In this document: in pieces, positions 13,348 through 24,489 of the stretch
Layout: every line of letters begins with the position of its first letter
Numbering within the stretch: the first letter of the stretch is position 1
NCBI RefSeq assembly: GCF_020085105.1
Contig: NC_058045.1
Location: 21,871,833-21,935,832, forward strand
Source of the DNA: Siniperca chuatsi
Lineage: Eukaryota; Chordata; Actinopteri; Centrarchiformes; Sinipercidae
Direction: 5' to 3'
DNA: 64,000 nucleotides
The notes under the pieces: model-generated
The model's input: only the letters and a program-made list of their open reading frames with translations
Database searches by the model: none
What the model was told of the DNA's origin: nothing
Position numbers and translations under genes: made by a program

Positions 13348-16300
13348 CTACTGGAAATCCAGCAAAAGTCTGTTGTCTGAGAATCAGGCTTTTAATAAAA
13401 GGGTAGCTGTGGGAAACTGTGTCACACCAACTCTGATTGAGATTCAAAAGTAGTTAAACTGAGACTGTTTTCTACTTGTACAACAATTTCATCTTACTGC
13501 TGCAAATGACTAAAGTATCCTGGAGTTAGATATCGACAATATGTTTCTGTCTTTGCCATTACTGGTTTTGATGCTACCAGCTGGCAGGAAATTTACTTAT
13601 AAGTCTGACTTAAAACTGACTGGAGATATTCTTGGATCTGGTTAGATCATACTAATGAATACTTCATGGAAAGAAAGCAGATGGTTGCCACCCATTTTTC
13701 TCAGTTGTTATAAAGTTTCATTTACTAAACTAATATTGTATAATAATGAAAAGGGTGCTGTAATTTAAATATTTATCCAGTTTCACTGAAACCTGCCCAG
13801 GGCTAGCTGAGTATGAAAGTAACTGAGTATGAAAAGTCAAACCACGTGAAACAACAACATAAGCTCTAAAAACCCACTGTACACTACCTGCATCATCATC
13901 ATCAAACGGCAGACAGACAAGTTAGCAACAACCTTTGAACCTTTGAACATTATAACTCTAGCAATTTTAAAAATTGCAAGACTAATAATCCCATCTGCCA
14001 CTGCAGCAACTAACAATAAGTTAGCTCACATTAACCAAGCAACAATCATGTGATGTAGTCTAAACACTAAATGAGGCTGTAAAGATGGTAAATGGCTATA
14101 TTTATATAATGCAGCCATTTTATCCAAAACGCTTTACAAGGTTTTTGCCGCTCATTCACCCATTCACGCACACACTCACCAGTCTATTAGTCAAGACCAC
14201 CTAAATCGAGACTAGGTCGGGATCCAAGACCAGAGTGTATCAAAACCAAGTCTTTGAGGGGTTGAGACCAAGTCAAGACCAAGACCAAGGCAGGGTGAGA
14301 CCGAGTCAAGACCAACATCAAGCAAAAACGTAACTTAGAAACAACAATTTGTCACCACATGCCCCATCCCTTCAATTTCTCACAAAATGAACACTGTATT
14401 AGCTAGCATTACATCCCTCAATATATGTTAACTAAATTAGGCAGCTTGCGCACCTAGCTAGGTGGCAAATAGCTGGCAAGCAACTGAAACTAGCGCCCTG
14501 AAACATACAGTATATGCATACTGTAAAATTTCAAATAATACCCTGCCTATATTTGGGACAGGCGTCTGTGGGATAGGCCTTTAAAGGGATTGTTCGGGTA
14601 TTATGAAGTGGGGTTGTATGAGGTACTTATCCATAGACAGCAGTCAGCTCGCCCACAGCTTTGGCAATGCTCTACTTCCCTGCCGGGAAGTGACCGTACT
14701 CCTGTCTGCATCTCCAAACTGGGGGCAAGCTGACTGCCGTCTACTGTAGGTAATACTATGGATAAGTATTCAACCTCACTTCAAAATACCCGAACTATCC
14801 CTTTAATTCCTTTCACATAAAACTCTTGCTCAGCAAAGATGGGAAATCATCAAATAGTTTATTTAAACCAGTATGAATATTACTTGTATAAAAATTAGGC
14901 TATCAAATAACATATCAATTACAAATCATTCCTTTGATATAGCTCCACTGCTCGGAAAGAGGGAAAGAGAGAGAGAGACCTGTATCAAAATACCAGTAGC
15001 CTACCTTAGAAAGGATGAAAGCCTAAGGATGATTCTACCACTGAGCTACAGCCGCCCCAGTGGCCCCTGTGGGTCCTGTGGCGGCTGTGGCTCAGTGGTA
15101 GTGCGGGATGTCCACAAATCAGAAGGTTGGGGGTTTGGTGCCAGCTTTCCACTGCCCACATGTCAAAGTGTCGTTGGGCAAGACACTGAACCCCAAATTG
15201 CTCCTAAGGGCTGTACCTTTAGTGTGTGAATGAATTATTTCCTTTGAACTGATGAGCAGTTGGCACTTGCCATCAGTGAATGTGATATGTAGTGTGAAGT
15301 GCTTTAAGTTGTTGGAAAGGGGCTATTCAAGTACAGTCAATTTACCATGTAGTTATTTCAACTTGGATTAATTTTTATGAAAAAACGTTTTGATTACTTT
15401 GATCGGTGGACCCTTACAGACTAAAGGAATATAAATAATCAAGGAATGGACACTATGACGGCTTCAAAGGTAACGCAGGGAGTCACCACTTTATTTTTGT
15501 CTGTCTTGTTTACCGTGCCGGTAAATCTGAATGAAATATACTTTGGTACTCATGGTTTCCGTAAAATGAACTGAATGATTGAATTGTGGAGAATCTTTGT
15601 CTTGATTGTCCATATTGACAAAAGTTTAAAACATTTATATTTGTACACGCGATCTAAGCAGCTTAGAACTAGCTCAAGCGAGTGACCCGGTGGGCTTTAA
15701 GAGGTTTTATACATCCAAAGAACTTCTATAAAAACCAGACCAGGCGTCTAATTGAGACCTGTGTTTATTTGTCAAAACGTGTAGCCACACCCGGCCAGTA
15801 AAAGGGATCGGCGTCTAACTGGGGCTCTGCTTTTAATTGAAGTTTTATGGAAGGTAGCTAATATCTATAGCTAATATTCATCAAAACTCTTTGGGTGAGG
15901 GGTGAAGAGAACATCAGTTAGCTAGCTTTTCAAGCGTCACTATCACTTAGCTCACCTTTCTTTATGCTTCTTTTCTTAGTGCTGATAAAAGTTTGATGTG
16001 GTCCCAGCTGTCTCAGTAAGCGTTGCATTGCAGAAATTACATACTGCTGTGTGGTTTATTTTGGACGCTGCTTTGCAGATTAACCCTTTGTGCTTTAGGT
16101 AACACTAGCACAAAGAGTTAATGTCAACGTAAATCTTATTACGTAAGATTTGGCTGGCATCTCCTCCCAGACTTCTCTTGTCTCACACATTCACTTTCTT
16201 GGAGTGTGTGAAGAGGGGCATGGAGGGGTGACAGCAGGTAACAGTAACAAAAGTTTCAAATTAGAAATGAGTCAAGTTACTGGTTGCATTTGAAGCAACT

Positions 16301-18521
16301 GACACTCACACACAGATGGCAGCGAGCTACCACACAGGGTGGTGGCCAACTATTGGGAGCAATTTGGGGTTCAGTGTCTTGCCCAAGGACATTTCGACAC
16401 GTGGACAGGAGGAGGTGGGGATCAAACTGCCAACCCTGGGATCAGTAGACGACCCGCTCTACCTCCCAAGTCACAGCCGCCCAACATATAGAGAGGGCTC
16501 CTGTATGGGTACCTTAGATCTGGGCATGAAGATTTACTGTCAAGTTAGTTTAGTATTCCTGGTTTATTCACACTGGAACAACTTCTAAGGAAAGCGTGTT
16601 TACCCTGTACACAACTACCACACACTACCAGAAACACTCATCATAGGCCAAGGTTGCTGTTGATTTTCTCAAATATTTGGGCTGAAAAGATGTCATCTGT
16701 ACTTATTATTTGCAAGGAAAATGTTGAAACGTCCCTCAAGGGTTACCTGCCACACCTCACAAACTTTACCAGAGTTAGTGAAACCTTTTCAATACAATGA
16801 AAGTACACTACTGCTGACTATTACCTAACTGGCCCTACTACTACATTTCCATCAAAAACCAATAAAGCTTGCAACCCATAAAGCATAGAGAGGTGACAAA
16901 TGTTTAACAGTCAGATCATATACAGAATGAACATTGTCCCTCTGTCCTTGAAGACTAAGCTATAGGTTCAGTGTAATAATGGGATGGCCAGAGGGGTGTG
17001 ATAGCAGGGGACGGGGCCTTCAGGGGACAAACAGCCAGCCAGTCATATGTCCTCTGTGTGGACAGAGCTCCTGCAAATAAAATAAAAACTGGAGGGGGAA
17101 ATGAGTTTGAGCTGAAGCTGTTATTCTAATTGCTTCTCTATTCCATTCAGTCTTACAAACAAGTATTAGAGCAAACACAACAAACCTGTCCTGCTGCCTC
17201 TCACAATCAAATGTTATCTGTACACAAATGTACATAAAACCCTTATCAATTTCATTTTCAGCTCTCAGCTCTATGCCAGTTCCCGACTTGACCAGACATG
17301 ACTGTGTAACTATCCTGGTGCACACTGTCATGCAAAATAACAGAGGATTTGACCTGTGATAGTCATGTTTTTTGTTAATAGATACTCAGTGACATTTATG
17401 GTGCACAAACTGAAGCTTTAGACAGCATTCAAATTCCTGTGGCACCAGATTATGAGTGGAGGTATACAAATATCTTTATCTTTAACTGCTGCAATGTTGA
17501 CTGCAATTTGGACAGTTTATCACACAGTGTGGTTTGCCTTTGACTCATCCTCAATAACGAATATAACAGATTTTATATTTAGCAAACTTGGAGGAGTGGC
17601 AGCAATTTTTAGTTCGTTGTTGAGGCTGTTAGTATAAAATCAGAACAAACCAACTTCTCTATTTTCTACATTTTTATGTCAACAAAGACCATGAGAAAAG
17701 ACCAAAACCAACAATGAACTGATCATATAAAGTATTGCCTGTATACCCAAAACCTGATATTTCTTATTCCTCTGAACCATAGACCTCCATTATTGTCTAA
17801 AAACTATTAAAAACACATCAGTGAGCCATACTGTTGCACTGGGTGACATGTTCCTTCATTATAAATAACAATGACACTGCTGTTTATTTTGAGTTGATCC
17901 CACACACCCACTTCCGGCATAGACCACAACGTTTGCTAAAAACTACAGTGCCCAGCTGTTTTAGGAAAGTATTTAGCCTTTGTAAAAAATGAAACTATAT
18001 ATTTTTGACCAGTTTTAAAAAAAAAAAAAATTAAATTTTAAGATTGATGACCTGGGGCTGAGAGCCACAGACGAGGTAGGAAGTCAGAAAGTATTGGGAG
18101 ATGGACTAACGCACTGTTGGTTTTGGTCTTTCCATGGAATGTTGACAATAAGAAAAGTATAGAATATCACCAGCCTTATCCTTTAATAATCTGTAAATGA
18201 ATCCACTAATGGTTTCAGCTGTGATATGCCTGACAGAACAGCATAGAAAAGAACAGAACAGAAGTTTGGCCTACTGAACAGAGTAGAACAGAAATTACGC
18301 CTGTACTGAATAGAGTTGAATAGAGTAAAAACAGAGGTCAGGGGTCATTTACATACTATTTCAGCCATCATGAGGATGGCCGGGATGCTTCGGATAAAGG
18401 ACATGTCCATCATAGTGGTGACGTTAGCAGCCAGCCCTCGGAGGCTGTTGCCCCCCTGCTGAGAGTTCTGTGAGTGGGGGGAGCTGGTCTCCGTGGTAAC
18501 CTTGGACGGGAAGTCTGCCAT
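8469..18521 (-). CDS. pllp: plasmolipin, four-TM MARVEL protein, complete
   Basis: Four coding exons read on the minus strand: 18521-18357, 10709-10536, 9736-9620 and 8576-8469, all with GT-AG junctions in frame, giving 187 residues (human PLLP 182). The start MADFPSKV matches the family N-terminus. Four hydrophobic segments are visible at about residues 41-66, 77-100, 114-135 and 153-173, the MARVEL layout. GWVMFVAV in TM2 and GASAFFSY in TM4 are characteristic. PLLP is a membrane proteolipid of myelin and apical epithelial or endosomal membranes. Intron 1 is about 7.6 kb and full of small repeats; the other introns are 0.8-1.1 kb. It is convergent with arl2bp, as in human 16q13. No broken exon is seen. 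Confidence 0.96.
8897..8918. repeat. (TG)n microsatellite
   Basis: An uninterrupted TG run of 11 units in pllp intron 3. Confidence 0.95.
10779..11341. mobile_element. TTAA-flanked MITE-like element in pllp intron 1
   Basis: The left end reads TTAAAGGTG and the right end CACCTTTAA. The sequence GAGGTATGCAATTCT inside the left part mirrors AGAATCGCATACCCCACC at the right end. No transposase remnant is seen. TTAA ends suggest piggyBac-type mobilisation, but the left side is diverged or interrupted. Confidence 0.5.
11820..11990 (+). repeat. common teleost dispersed repeat fragment
   Basis: Contains the phrases AAATTTCATGGCAAGCCATC and GACCAAAGTGGTGGACAGAC, followed by a run of ACAGACC-like repeats and CCCTAGAGCCACACCACTAG. 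I recall this as a high-copy non-coding repeat of fish genomes. The family name is not certain. Confidence 0.5.
12775..12946 (+). repeat. dispersed ~170-bp repeat, copy 1
   Basis: Shares an ordered set of phrases with 40562-40724: AACACAGAGTAGCTTAAATT, then CACAATTGAAAATGACTTCC, then GTCTTGATTCTGAAAACAGT, ending CCTTTTCTACGAT. Shorter copies lie at 30958-31030 (-) and 47806-47897 (+). It is non-coding and of unassigned family. Confidence 0.75.
13159..13346. repeat. (CA)n microsatellites
   Basis: Two CA runs, 13159-13178 and 13293-13346, separated by about 115 bases of unique sequence. The longer has about 27 units. Both are in pllp intron 1. Confidence 0.95.
14085..14185 (+). repeat. SINE/LINE-tail-like fragment
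   Basis: Carries GGTAAATGGCTATATTTATA, then AACGCTTTACAAGG and a CATTCACCCATTCACGCAC run. This is the 5' portion of a common fish repeat whose other end is the SINE-like sequence seen at 16285-16482. The assignment is from recall. Confidence 0.45.
14581..14806. mobile_element. TTAA-flanked palindromic MITE (piggyBac-like)
   Basis: Bounded by TTAA at 14581-14584 and 14803-14806. Terminal inverted repeats begin TTAAAGGGATTGTTCGGGTA and end with the near-exact complement. The inner parts also pair (a TATGGATAAGTA-type block against TACTTATCCATA). It has 226 bases and no ORF. TTAA target sites are the hallmark of piggyBac transposition. Confidence 0.75.
15030..15353 (+). mobile_element. tRNA-derived SINE with an opposed second head
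   Basis: From 15080 the sequence starts GGCGGCTGTGGCTCAGTGGT, an A-box-like tRNA head. GGTTTGGTGCC fits a degenerate B box. A body with GGGCAAGACACTGAACCCC follows, then an AT-rich tail. Just upstream, 15038-15059 is the complement of the same head, so two SINE heads face each other across a short spacer. The element is non-autonomous and is probably mobilised by a LINE partner. Confidence 0.65.
16285..16482 (-). mobile_element. tRNA-derived SINE, minus strand
   Basis: Read on the minus strand it starts at 16482 with GGGCGGCTGTGACTTGGGAG. It keeps a B-box-like GTTTGATCCCC and the same GGGCAAGACACTGAACCCC body as the SINE at 15080-15353. Confidence 0.6.
17740..17890 (-). repeat. dispersed repeat shared with transglutaminase intron 2
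   Basis: Holds CAGTGAGCCATACTGTTGCA followed by CTGGGTGACATGTTCCTTCA. The same block lies reversed at about 31460-31590 and again at about 47260-47390. It is non-coding. Confidence 0.6.
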
Positions 18522-19729
18522 GATCACGCAGCTTATCAGAAGATGGGTGTCTCAGAAACAGCCGCACCAGCAACAAACTCCTTAAGGATGGGATTCAGCC
18601 TCAGAATAAACGTCTGCAATGAAGATTTTCCTCCTCAAAAAATACCTGAATGTTGGGATTCAGCAACCATTGACTACATCCACTGGTGGCAGCAGCAAGA
18701 CTAAATCTTCAAATTAAAGTTCAGCTATGTCCAAAGCACAAATGTACAAAGACTTGATGTTGAAAACAGAAAGAAAAACAGTCCAAGAGGAGCCCTCCAG
18801 TAAAATCTCCAGGTTCAGATGTCCAGCAGTCATTCACCTGCACTGGTGTCTAATGGTGGTGGTGTGAGTCTCTCTACACCTTGCTCTCTCTCTCTCACAC
18901 ACACACATAGAGACACACATTGAGTGTTTCGTCATCCTCCCCCCCCCCAGCACCTCCCACATGGCTCTCAGAGGCCTCTCACCTGAGTGACTCATTAACA
19001 TGTTTGAAAACTGGGAGGAGGGAGAAAGAAATAACAAAACACACAAAAAACAACTCAGTGACGCCCTCTTGGTGTGGATGCTTTTGTGTGTGCATAGCAG
19101 TCCTTCATGTGTATCTTGATTTAGAAAAAGGGGGGTTATGTAGTTCTGTGCTGAGTTTAATAAATGACACATATGGCCTGATAGGATACTGTAATGTTTC
19201 ACTCAAAAGCCAAATCCTACAAGCAACTGGTCCAAACCGTCAGTAAGGAAGAATTTTGTGTGCTGGTGTTTCTAATTCAAAATGGTTGACAGTTTTACAT
19301 TTGAAGGGTGATCCAACACTGAATAACCCTGCGCAAAATGCTTCTGCACTTTTCTCTGGTGGTGGAAACTTTAAAGCACTAATGCAGTTGTTTCACCTTC
19401 AAATATTGGAAGTACAAAATAAAAAATGACAGACATATAAAATTGAAAATAAATATAATGAAACAACCATCATTCATTCTTTGTTAAACACTCAATATGT
19501 CATAAATATGTAATAAAACATGCATACAGCATACAAACAAACACACAACAGAACGGAGAAAGCCAGGGAAAATGTTGTCATTGTTTTTACCATAATAACA
19601 ATAATATAATTATTAAGAAGCCTAAAATAAATGGATGATAATGTCATATTTATTCAAGTCTTGTCATGCGCTAATTTCGCGTTAAGCTTATTTTATTTAT
19701 GTATTTATGGAGATACCAATTAATTGTTG
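18522..19729. other. pllp upstream region
   Basis: No exon is seen upstream of the pllp ATG. It contains a CT/CA-rich stretch (18880-18915) and a C9-10 run near 18940. The pllp promoter should lie here; no TATA box was identified. The duplicated tRNA block begins at about 19730. Confidence 0.5.
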
Positions 19730-19903
19730 ATTCTGCTGACGTGCATTCAAAATGTAATTCCCACTATGATGGACAATAAAGTTTCGGTATCATAATCATA
19801 ATGTGTGGCAGATAATGTTGCATGTGTGTGTACAAACCGACACAGACCGGATAAAGGTACTTGTGGCATGATGTCGCATTTGTTTGATGGAAGAAAAGGT
19901 TCT

Positions 19904-19986
19904 TGTCAGAAGTGGGATTCGAACCCACGCCTCCAGGGGAGACTGCGACCTGAACGCAGCGCCTTAGACCGCTCGGCCATCCTGAC
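19904..19986 (-). tRNA. tRNA-Leu(CAG), copy 1
   Basis: 83 nt on the minus strand. The acceptor stem GTCAGGA pairs with TTCTGAC (one G-U wobble). The A box is TGGCCGAGCGG, the anticodon loop TTCAGGT reads CAG, the variable arm is long as in type II Leu tRNAs, and the B box is GGTTCGAATCC. A TTTT Pol III terminator follows (aaaa at 19894-19897 on the plus strand). It looks functional. It reads CUG codons. Confidence 0.95.
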
Positions 19987-20515
19987 TTGAAACTCTACTA
20001 CTCTCAACGTCAGCACAACTACGTACTGTTACAATGTTCTCTGTATTCTTATACTCTTCGTATTCTTACCACTGGACTATGAGTTAAGCAAAAAACTGTG
20101 TTCTTCTGTTTAATGAAGTGACTGCGTTCCACTAATACATTAAACATAGCAAAAACAAGTAGTTTTTCAGCCCAAGTATTATTTAGTTGATCCGCTCCAA
20201 ATTTCTGTTATCAATTAGTCAGACTGGCCACGGTGGCTAGGCTAAATAATAGCCATGTTAGCTAGGGCTAGCTCCAATTTGAGCTTTTGAGTACATCAGT
20301 AAAGATGATATTACCTACTATATATTACGATATTATATTACTGTCATTTCAAAAGCATATCGCACATATCACAGCAACAGAACGACGGCAGAAACGTATA
20401 CATTCCTGTATTTACAGTGCTATGTTGTGCTAACATTGTCAATAAAGAAAGAAAAAAGTATCCATTTACGGCAGTGCTTGTCGAAAAACTACCGGCACTG
20501 GTGTGACAGTGGCTT

Positions 20516-20615
20516 ACCGCCGTTAAGCGGCACCTGCCGGTAGGAAGCGGTATGTGCCGGTGGAACAGAGCGGAATATCAGGATCGGCATATGCCGCTGA
20601 ACCACCAGTTACATA
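20516..20615. repeat. GC-rich self-complementary stretch
   Basis: Short inverted motifs repeat here (CCGCCGTTAAGCGG, and TGCCGGT recurring on both strands). It is present in both units, at 20516-20615 and about 24998-25095, and replaced by Tc1 sequence after tRNA copies 2 and 4. Possibly the edge of a small transposon. Confidence 0.4.
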
Positions 20616-20651
20616 CCATCAGACACTTTTCGCTCTCGGCCTCACTCCTAA

Positions 20652-20890
20652 TCAGTTGTTGTCAACAATAACTTAATTTCTGAATGCGACATCCATAACT
20701 CACGAAAATACACACACATCAGGCAGGTGATTAATTTACTTTAGGTAAAGAAGAGAAAACAGCAGATTTAGAAAAATCATATGCTGGACAAAACCGAAAC
20801 ATGAATTTTTCCATAATAAGGGAATGACAACGCATTGCCTCTTTTCCCAGTCAGCTTGAAAACCAATGCCCTCCTGCTTGCAGCTATGTG
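20652..20890 (+). repeat. inverted-repeat arm inside unit A (left)
   Basis: Reverse complement of 22770-23003, matching for about 235 bases with small indels. The spacer between the arms holds the LINE fragment, tRNA copy 2 and a Tc1 piece. The unit B equivalents are about 25125-25370 and 27255-27480. Confidence 0.85.
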
Positions 20891-21690
20891 ACAAAGTCTA
20901 AGGAGCTGGTTGTGGATCTACGGAGGGCCAAGGCACCAGCGACCCCGGTTTCCATCCAGGGGGTCAGTGTGGACATGGTAGATGATTACAAGTACCTGGG
21001 AGTACACTTGGATAATAAACTGGACTGGACCAAGAACACTCAAGCTGTTTTACAGGAAGGGCCAGAGCCGCCTCTATTTTCTGAGGAGGCTGAGGTCCTT
21101 CAACATCTGCCGGACAATGCTGAAGATGTTTTATGAGTCTATGGTGGCCAGTGCTATCCTGTATGCTGTTGCATGCTGGGGCAGCAGGTTGAGGGTAGCG
21201 GACGCCAACAGACTCAACAAACTGATCCGTAAGGCCAGTGACATTGTGGGGGTGGAGCTGGACTCTCTGGCGGTGGTGTCAGAGAGGAGGATGCTGGCCA
21301 AACTACACGCCATCTTGGACAGTGTCTCCCACCCACTCCATGATGTGCTGGTCAAGCAAAGGAGCACCTTCAGCGGAAGACTCATCCCACCAAAAAGCAC
21401 CACAGAGCGCCACAGGAAGTCATTCCTGCCTGTGGCCATCAAACTCTTTAACTCCTCCCTCTAACGGTTAGTGTGTATGACCCTAGGTCACTAAACTGGA
21501 CATTGATCATTACATCTCTGCCATACTTGAATAATTGTGCAATATTCTGTGTATTACTCCTGTGCAATATTTAGTTTTCCTATGTTAGTTTTTCCTATTT
21601 ATGGATATTGATATTATATACCTCCATTACTGCTGTGCAATACTTTAATAACCTCAATAAGCTACACTTAACTCGACAGTACATGCACCA
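20886..21690 (+). mobile_element. L2-like LINE, 3' end (unit A)
   Basis: Encodes the C-terminal part of a LINE reverse transcriptase: YKYLGVHLDNKLDWT, then YFLRRLRSFNICRTM, MFYESMVASAILYAVACWG and LNKLIRKASDIVG. The end reads HRKSFLPVAIKLFNSSL and stops at about 21464. The reading frame shifts once near 21045, so this is a dead fragment. About 220 bases of 3' UTR follow. It is 5'-truncated, as usual for LINEs. Confidence 0.85.
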
Positions 21691-21742
21691 TAAAGGTACT
21701 TGTGGCATGATGTCGCATTTGTTTGACGGAAGAAAAGGTTCT

Positions 21743-21825
21743 TGTCAGAAGTGGGATTCGAACCCACGCCTCCAGGAGAGACTGCGACCTGAACGCAGCG
21801 CCTTAGACCGCTCGGCCATCCTGAC
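21743..21825 (-). tRNA. tRNA-Leu(CAG), copy 2
   Basis: 83 nt. Same acceptor, anticodon (CAG), A and B boxes as copy 1. One base differs in the variable arm (CTCTCC in place of CTCCCC on the tRNA strand). The TTTT terminator is kept. Its 3' flank joins LINE sequence at about 21690. Confidence 0.93.
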
Positions 21826-22355
21826 TTGAAACTCTACTACTCTCAACGTCAGCACAACTACGTACTGTTACAATGTTCTCTGTATTCTTATACTCTTCGT
21901 ATTCTTACCACTGGACTATGAGTTAAGCAAAAAACTGTGTTCTTCTGTTTAATGAAGTGACTGCGTTCCACTAATACATTAAACATAGCAAAAACAAGTA
22001 GTTTTTCAGCCCAAGTATTATTTAGTTGATCCGCTCCAAATTTCTGTTATCAATTAGTCAGACTGGCCACGGTGGCTAGGCTAAATAATAGCCATGTTAG
22101 CTAGGGCTAGCTCCAATTTGAGCTTTTGAGTACATCAGTAAAGATGATATTACCTACTATATATTACGATATTATATTACTGTCATTTCAAAAGCATATC
22201 GCACATATCAGCAGCAACAGAACGACGGCAGAAACGTATACATTCCTGTATTTACAGTGCTATGTTGTGCTAACATTGTCAATAAAGAAAGAAAAAAGTA
22301 TCCATTTACGGCAGTGCTTGTCGAAAAACTACCGGCACTGGTGTGACAGTGGCTT

Positions 22356-22680
22356 GCTCTTTTGCAAAAGTGTTTGCCCCCTTCCTGATTTCTTATTTTT
22401 TTGCATGTTTGTCACACTTAAATGTTTCAGATCATCAAACAAATTTAAATATTAGTCAAAGATAACACAAGTAAACACAAAATGCAGTTTTTAAATGAAG
22501 GTTGTGATTATTAAGAGAAAACAAAATCCAAACCTAATAGTGATTGCCCCTCAAACCTAATAACTGGTTGGGCCACCTTTAGCAGCAACAACTGCAACCA
22601 AGCGTTTGTGATAACTTGCAATGAGTCTTTTACAGCTGAGGAGGAATTTTGGCCCACTCATCTTTGCAGGATTGTTGTAA
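22356..22680 (-). mobile_element. internally deleted Tc1-like element (unit A)
   Basis: Reads on the minus strand the end of a Tc1 transposase ([20 protein letters not shown]). At the other end it has the terminal sequence CCTGATTTCTTATTTTTTTG with GTTTGTCACACTT. The middle is missing. It is followed at 22680-22715 by a LINE-type 3' tail (GATCAATAAAG, GATTCTGATTCT). Confidence 0.75.
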
Positions 22681-22769
22681 TTCAGCCACCCCTCGGGGAT
22701 CAATAAAGTATTTCTGATTCTGATTCTCCATCGCTGTCTGTTTCTTTGTTGTATTTGACACATCTGCAA

Positions 22770-23003
22770 ACTGCATTACATAGCTGCAAGCAGGAGGGCA
22801 TTGCTTTTCAAGCTGACTGGGAAAAGAGGCAATGCGTTGTCATTCCCTTATTATGGAAAAATTCATGTTTCGGTTTTGTCCAGCAAATGATTTTTCTAAA
22901 TCTGCTGTTTTCAAATTAATCACCTGCCTGATGTGTGTGTATTTTTGTGAGTTATGGATGTCGCATTCAGAAATCAAATTATTGTTGACAACAACTGAAC
23001 AAA
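22770..23003 (-). repeat. inverted-repeat arm inside unit A (right)
   Basis: Reverse complement of 20652-20890, sharing for example GCAAGCAGGAGGGCATTG and GGCAATGCGTTGTCATTCCC with the left arm's complement. Confidence 0.85.
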
Positions 23004-23711
23004 TCTATAATGATTGCTTGTTGTAGTGAATCACCAGCTCCACGGGGTTACTGTTACTGTTCATGCTCTTTCGCCAAAAAGCTGACAGCATCTCTGATAA
23101 TCAGATCAACCTGTAGAGTTTGCAGAGGATAACATCCTTATCTTTCAGAATGAATTCATCTGTTGGGAGCGAGATCAGCTGACTGAATGGTGCAGTCACC
23201 CTCTGGACTTGAACTCTCTTTAACAAGCAATTAAAAAAATAATTAAGGAAGTACACACAACCTCACCCTGTTATTGAGAAATAAGTCAGATTCCTGTGAA
23301 ATGTAATTTCTGTGGGCTTGCTTATATGAAAATGTATATTTAGAACAGAACTGCGCAACTTTGTTTCGTCATGATTTCACCACAAGGAGTTTAATCAGCC
23401 TGTAACTAGTAATTGTGTTGGAGGGAGTGTACAGTTGGCTTAACTGGTAAACACTCAATTATTTTTTTCATAAGTTTCCATGAAAAAAGAGATATAGATA
23501 ATGATCTCAGACATACTGCATGTACAGTATAAACTCCTCTCTAAGAAATTATTAGAAAACTAAAGTACAGAAACAAAAGTGTTTTCCACTAGTGGTGGAA
23601 GGCCACAGAGTCGTAAAAGTAATAATATCTTTATTTATATAGCACTATCAAAACAAAGTTATAAAGTGCTTCACATAGCAAGCAAAGAACACATAAAACA
23701 CAACATACAAA

Positions 23712-24180
23712 GGAAGGTTGCTATTATTAAGGGAAAACAAAATCCAAACCTATATGGCCCTGTGTGAAAAAGTGATTGCCCCTTAAACCTAATAACTGGT
23801 TGGGCCACCCTTAGCAGCAACAACTGCAACCAAGCGTTTGCGATAACTTGCAATGAGTCTTTTATAGCGCTGTGGAGGAATTTTGGCCCACTCATTTTTG
23901 CAGAATTGTTGTAATTCAGCCACATTGGTGGGTTTTCGAGCATGAACTGCCTTTTTAAGATCATGCCACAGCATCTCAATGGGATTCAGGTCAGGACTTT
24001 GACTAGGCCACTTCTTCTTCAGCCATTCAGAGGTGGACTTGCTGGTGTGTTTTGGATCATTGTCCTGCTGCAGAACCCAAGTTCACTTCAGCTTGAGGTC
24101 ACGAACAGATGGCCGGACATTCTCCTTCAGATCTGAAACATTAAAGTGTGACAAACATGCAAAAAAATAAGAAATCAGGA
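23712..24180 (-). mobile_element. Tc1-like DNA transposon remnant between units A and B
   Basis: The minus strand encodes the C-terminal third of a Tc1/mariner transposase: [10 protein letters not shown], then [19 protein letters not shown] (the last two acidic residues of the DDE triad), then [18 protein letters not shown] stop precedes the QQDND block and the N-terminal part is absent, so it is inactive. The element sits exactly between the tandem units. Confidence 0.85.
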
Positions 24181-24406
24181 AGGAAGACGTACCGATTAGC
24201 CTAATTGTTGTATTAATTGATTCTGCTGAGGTGCATTCAAAATGTAATTCCCACTATGATGGACAATAAAGTTTCGGTATCATAATCATAATGTGTGGCA
24301 GATAATGTTGCATGTGTGTGTACAAACTGTGTGTACAAACCGACACAGACCGGATAAAGGTACTTGTGGCATGATGTCGCATTTGTTTGACGGAAGAAAA
24401 GGTTCT

Positions 24407-24489
24407 TGTCAGAAGTGGGATTCGAACCCACGCCTCCAGGGGAGACTGCGACCTGAACGCAGCGCCTTAGACCGCTCGGCCATCCTGAC
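24407..24489 (-). tRNA. tRNA-Leu(CAG), copy 3
   Basis: 83 nt, identical in sequence to copy 1, with the same terminator. Its cassette runs from 24355 to 24997. Confidence 0.95.

Larger units (their letters stand above)
19730..23710. repeat. tandem duplication, unit A (~4 kb)
   Basis: Nearly identical to unit B at 24212-28183, with an offset of about 4475-4500 bases. In order it holds: tRNA-Leu copy 1 with a 660-bp cassette (19852-20515), a short inverted-repeat arm (20652-20890), a LINE fragment, tRNA-Leu copy 2 with the same cassette (21691-22355), a deleted Tc1 piece, the opposite arm (22770-23003), and unique-looking sequence to 23710. The match ends where a longer Tc1 remnant begins. Confidence 0.9.
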
